Shown here piece by piece: positions 46,171 to 47,267 of a stretch of 47,267 nt of DNA. The notes beneath the pieces were generated by a model, which did not search any database, was not told the DNA's origin, and saw only the letters and a list, made by a program, of their open reading frames with translations. Both the position numbers and the translations under genes were made by a program. The stretch spans positions 1 through 47,267 of the forward strand of contig JAJZPM010000027.1 of the NCBI GenBank assembly GCA_021811105.1, in the 5' to 3' direction. The DNA is from Nitrospirota bacterium (GTDB lineage: Bacteria; Nitrospirota; Thermodesulfovibrionia; Thermodesulfovibrionales; UBA6898). The number at the start of each line of letters is the position of its first letter. Within the stretch, counting starts at the first letter, position 1.

Positions 46171-46267
46171 GGAAAATATGATAATCTGCCGGGCCGACTG
46201 CAGTCAATTTCACGAATTTTCTACCAATGGGCCTTCGTGTTTACGACTCAGCGGAAGTCTCCGCAGG

Positions 46268-46963
46268 TCATTGGGTAATCCTGGTGACTCCGGCCTTCGG
46301 CCTCCAGAGGTTCTTCTTCGGGGCAGCCCGGAAACTCTCGACGAGGTCCCCTATCCTTGTCTTCTTGAAATCCCGTATCCTGATGCCCACCTGCTGACCT
46401 CGCGTCGCTTTCTGGATGGCCCTTTCCTCGATATGCATCGACTCGATCGTGCCCGTATAGACCGGTCCCATCGGGGAGATGATGCGGAACCGCTGCCCAA
46501 CCGCGAGAAATCCGTCCCGGATTTCGCAGCCGATGATAATCCCTTTCCGGGTACCCTTAAAGAGGGCGATAACCGCTCCCGTTCCTATGATCTGTTCTTC
46601 CGCTGGGGAAGGCACCATGCTTTCCGCAATCGCCTTTATGTCTTCCGCGAGTCTGTATATCAGTCCATGAAGCCGCACTTCCACGCCGCTGTCTCTCAGG
46701 AGCTTCTCCAGTCCGGGCATCATAGCGACCTGGAAACCGATTACCAGTCCGCCGGCGGTTCCCGCAAGGAGGATATCGGACTTATTGACCAGGCCCACCC
46801 CGCTCCGGACAATGGATATCTCGATCCCCGGCACGACCGTCTGAGAAAGGACAGTCGTGACCGCCTCCGCGCTCCCGGCAGAATCGCATTTCAGCACAAG
46901 TTCGAGCTTTTGCACCTTCTCGGCTGGAGCCGGCCGGTCCTTTTCGATTATTTTTCTCTTCAT
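46268..46963 (-). CDS. IF-2-like protein lacking the GTPase domain
   Basis: About 231 residues. They match the C-terminal half of IF-2: domain III (KLELVLKCDSAGSAEAVTTV, IVRSGVGLVNKSDILLAG) and domain C2 (AEEQIIGTGAVIALF, GIIIGCEIRDGFLAVGQRFR, GPVYTGTIESMHIEERAIQK). The P-loop, G2-G5 and domain II are absent. The ATG at 46963 lacks a strong ribosome site. Full IF-2 sequence is not present upstream, where only repeat and non-coding DNA follow. It may be a stand-alone paralogue or a fragment that stayed open. The codon use and intact frame favour a working gene. Confidence 0.8.
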   Translation of the reverse strand: MKRKIIEKDRPAPAEKVQKLELVLKCDSAGSAEAVTTVLSQTVVPGIEISIVRSGVGLVNKSDILLAGTAGGLVIGFQVAMMPGLEKLLRDSGVEVRLHGLIYRLAEDIKAIAESMVPSPAEEQIIGTGAVIALFKGTRKGIIIGCEIRDGFLAVGQRFRIISPMGPVYTGTIESMHIEERAIQKATRGQQVGIRIRDFKKTRIGDLVESFRAAPKKNLWRPKAGVTRITQ

Positions 46964-47099
46964 ATGCAAAAGAGCACGCAGTTAAAGAGTTCAGTTACAG
47001 CTTATAACGAAACCGCAGGAGTGACAACCTTCATTAACACCGCGCCTGCGTCTTAAATGTGGGTTTACCCTAACGTTGCATAAAGTGTGTGTATTTAGG

Positions 47100-47179
47100 C
47101 CGTCATTCCCGCAGTCTTTAGGCGGGAATCCATTCTTAAAAAAACATGGATGCCCGACTGAGAACCTCGGGCATGACGG
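47100..47179. repeat. Dispersed GTCATT-type palindromic repeat, copy 3
   Basis: It starts CCGTCATTCCCGC and ends GGGCATGACGG, with hairpins TTCCCGC/GCGGGAA and GCCCGA/TCGGGC and an A-rich centre. The design is the same as at 38116-38183, with a diverged sequence. The 46970-47267 stretch holds this repeat and no gene I can support. Confidence 0.75.
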
Positions 47180-47267
47180 AAAAAGAACTATGATCTGGAG
47201 GTAACATTCGGTGAACTCCAGCATAAGGAGTGTCATCAGGCTCAAGAGCCCGTCAATCAAGCTTTTG

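Overview
The window reads as a bacterial chromosome segment of moderately high GC. It is probably from an anaerobic, sulfur- or selenium-metabolising lineage such as Nitrospirota (Thermodesulfovibrionia-like) or a deltaproteobacterium-like group. This placement is inference from gene content (selenium-type LysR regulator and YedF, ECF-type Ni/Co transporter, IspD/IspF, PIN-TRAM protein), not from a tree. Almost everything is housekeeping. There is no prophage, intact insertion sequence or CRISPR array.

Left part (1-18075, mostly minus strand). Read on the minus strand, the genes form a stretched version of a widely conserved cluster: PIN-TRAM (yacL-like), ispD, ispF, then cysE-cysS, then rlmB, then tRNA-Thr, tRNA-Tyr, tRNA-Gly, tRNA-Thr and tuf, which is cut by the window edge. 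Two islands are inserted. One (about 11.9-15.8 kb) carries a HEAT protein, a DUF2784 protein, an SDR, a surface-adhesin-E-like protein, a Spy-like protein and a membrane protein. The other (2.2-9.3 kb) is a four-gene exported or envelope operon that ends in a phospholipase-C-like gene broken by an in-frame TGA. cysE and cysS are one continuous reading frame that still contains a strong internal ribosome binding site and start.

Middle part (18.2-37.8 kb). HtrA protease lies divergent from a serine/purine run (class V aminotransferase, serA, purA, PilZ-zinc ribbon, comF). Next comes a selenium-type locus: LysR regulator, a 95-nt tRNA with the body of tRNA-Sec but a GCA (Cys) anticodon and U73, a 52-codon ORF, and yedF. 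After it lie YqgE, PHP, TPR, lytic transglycosylase, DUF488, a Fic protein behind a long palindrome, ligA, a Mth938-like protein, a PhnD-like binding protein, cutA and an M29 aminopeptidase.

Right part (37.9-47.3 kb). Palindromic repeats and purF, whose N-terminus looks wrong by one base, are followed by a Ni/Co operon: promoter, terminator-like leader hairpin, outer-membrane barrel, cbiM(N), cbiQ, cbiO with an extra C-terminal domain, and a Nudix hydrolase. Then come mgtC, tyrS and an IF-2-like protein lacking the GTPase domain.

The most notable item is the Sec-shaped cysteine tRNA at 25949-26043 with its selenium-related neighbours. Other items worth checking are the two ORF fusions that retain internal starts, the G-domain-less IF-2, and the attenuator-like leader of the Ni/Co operon.
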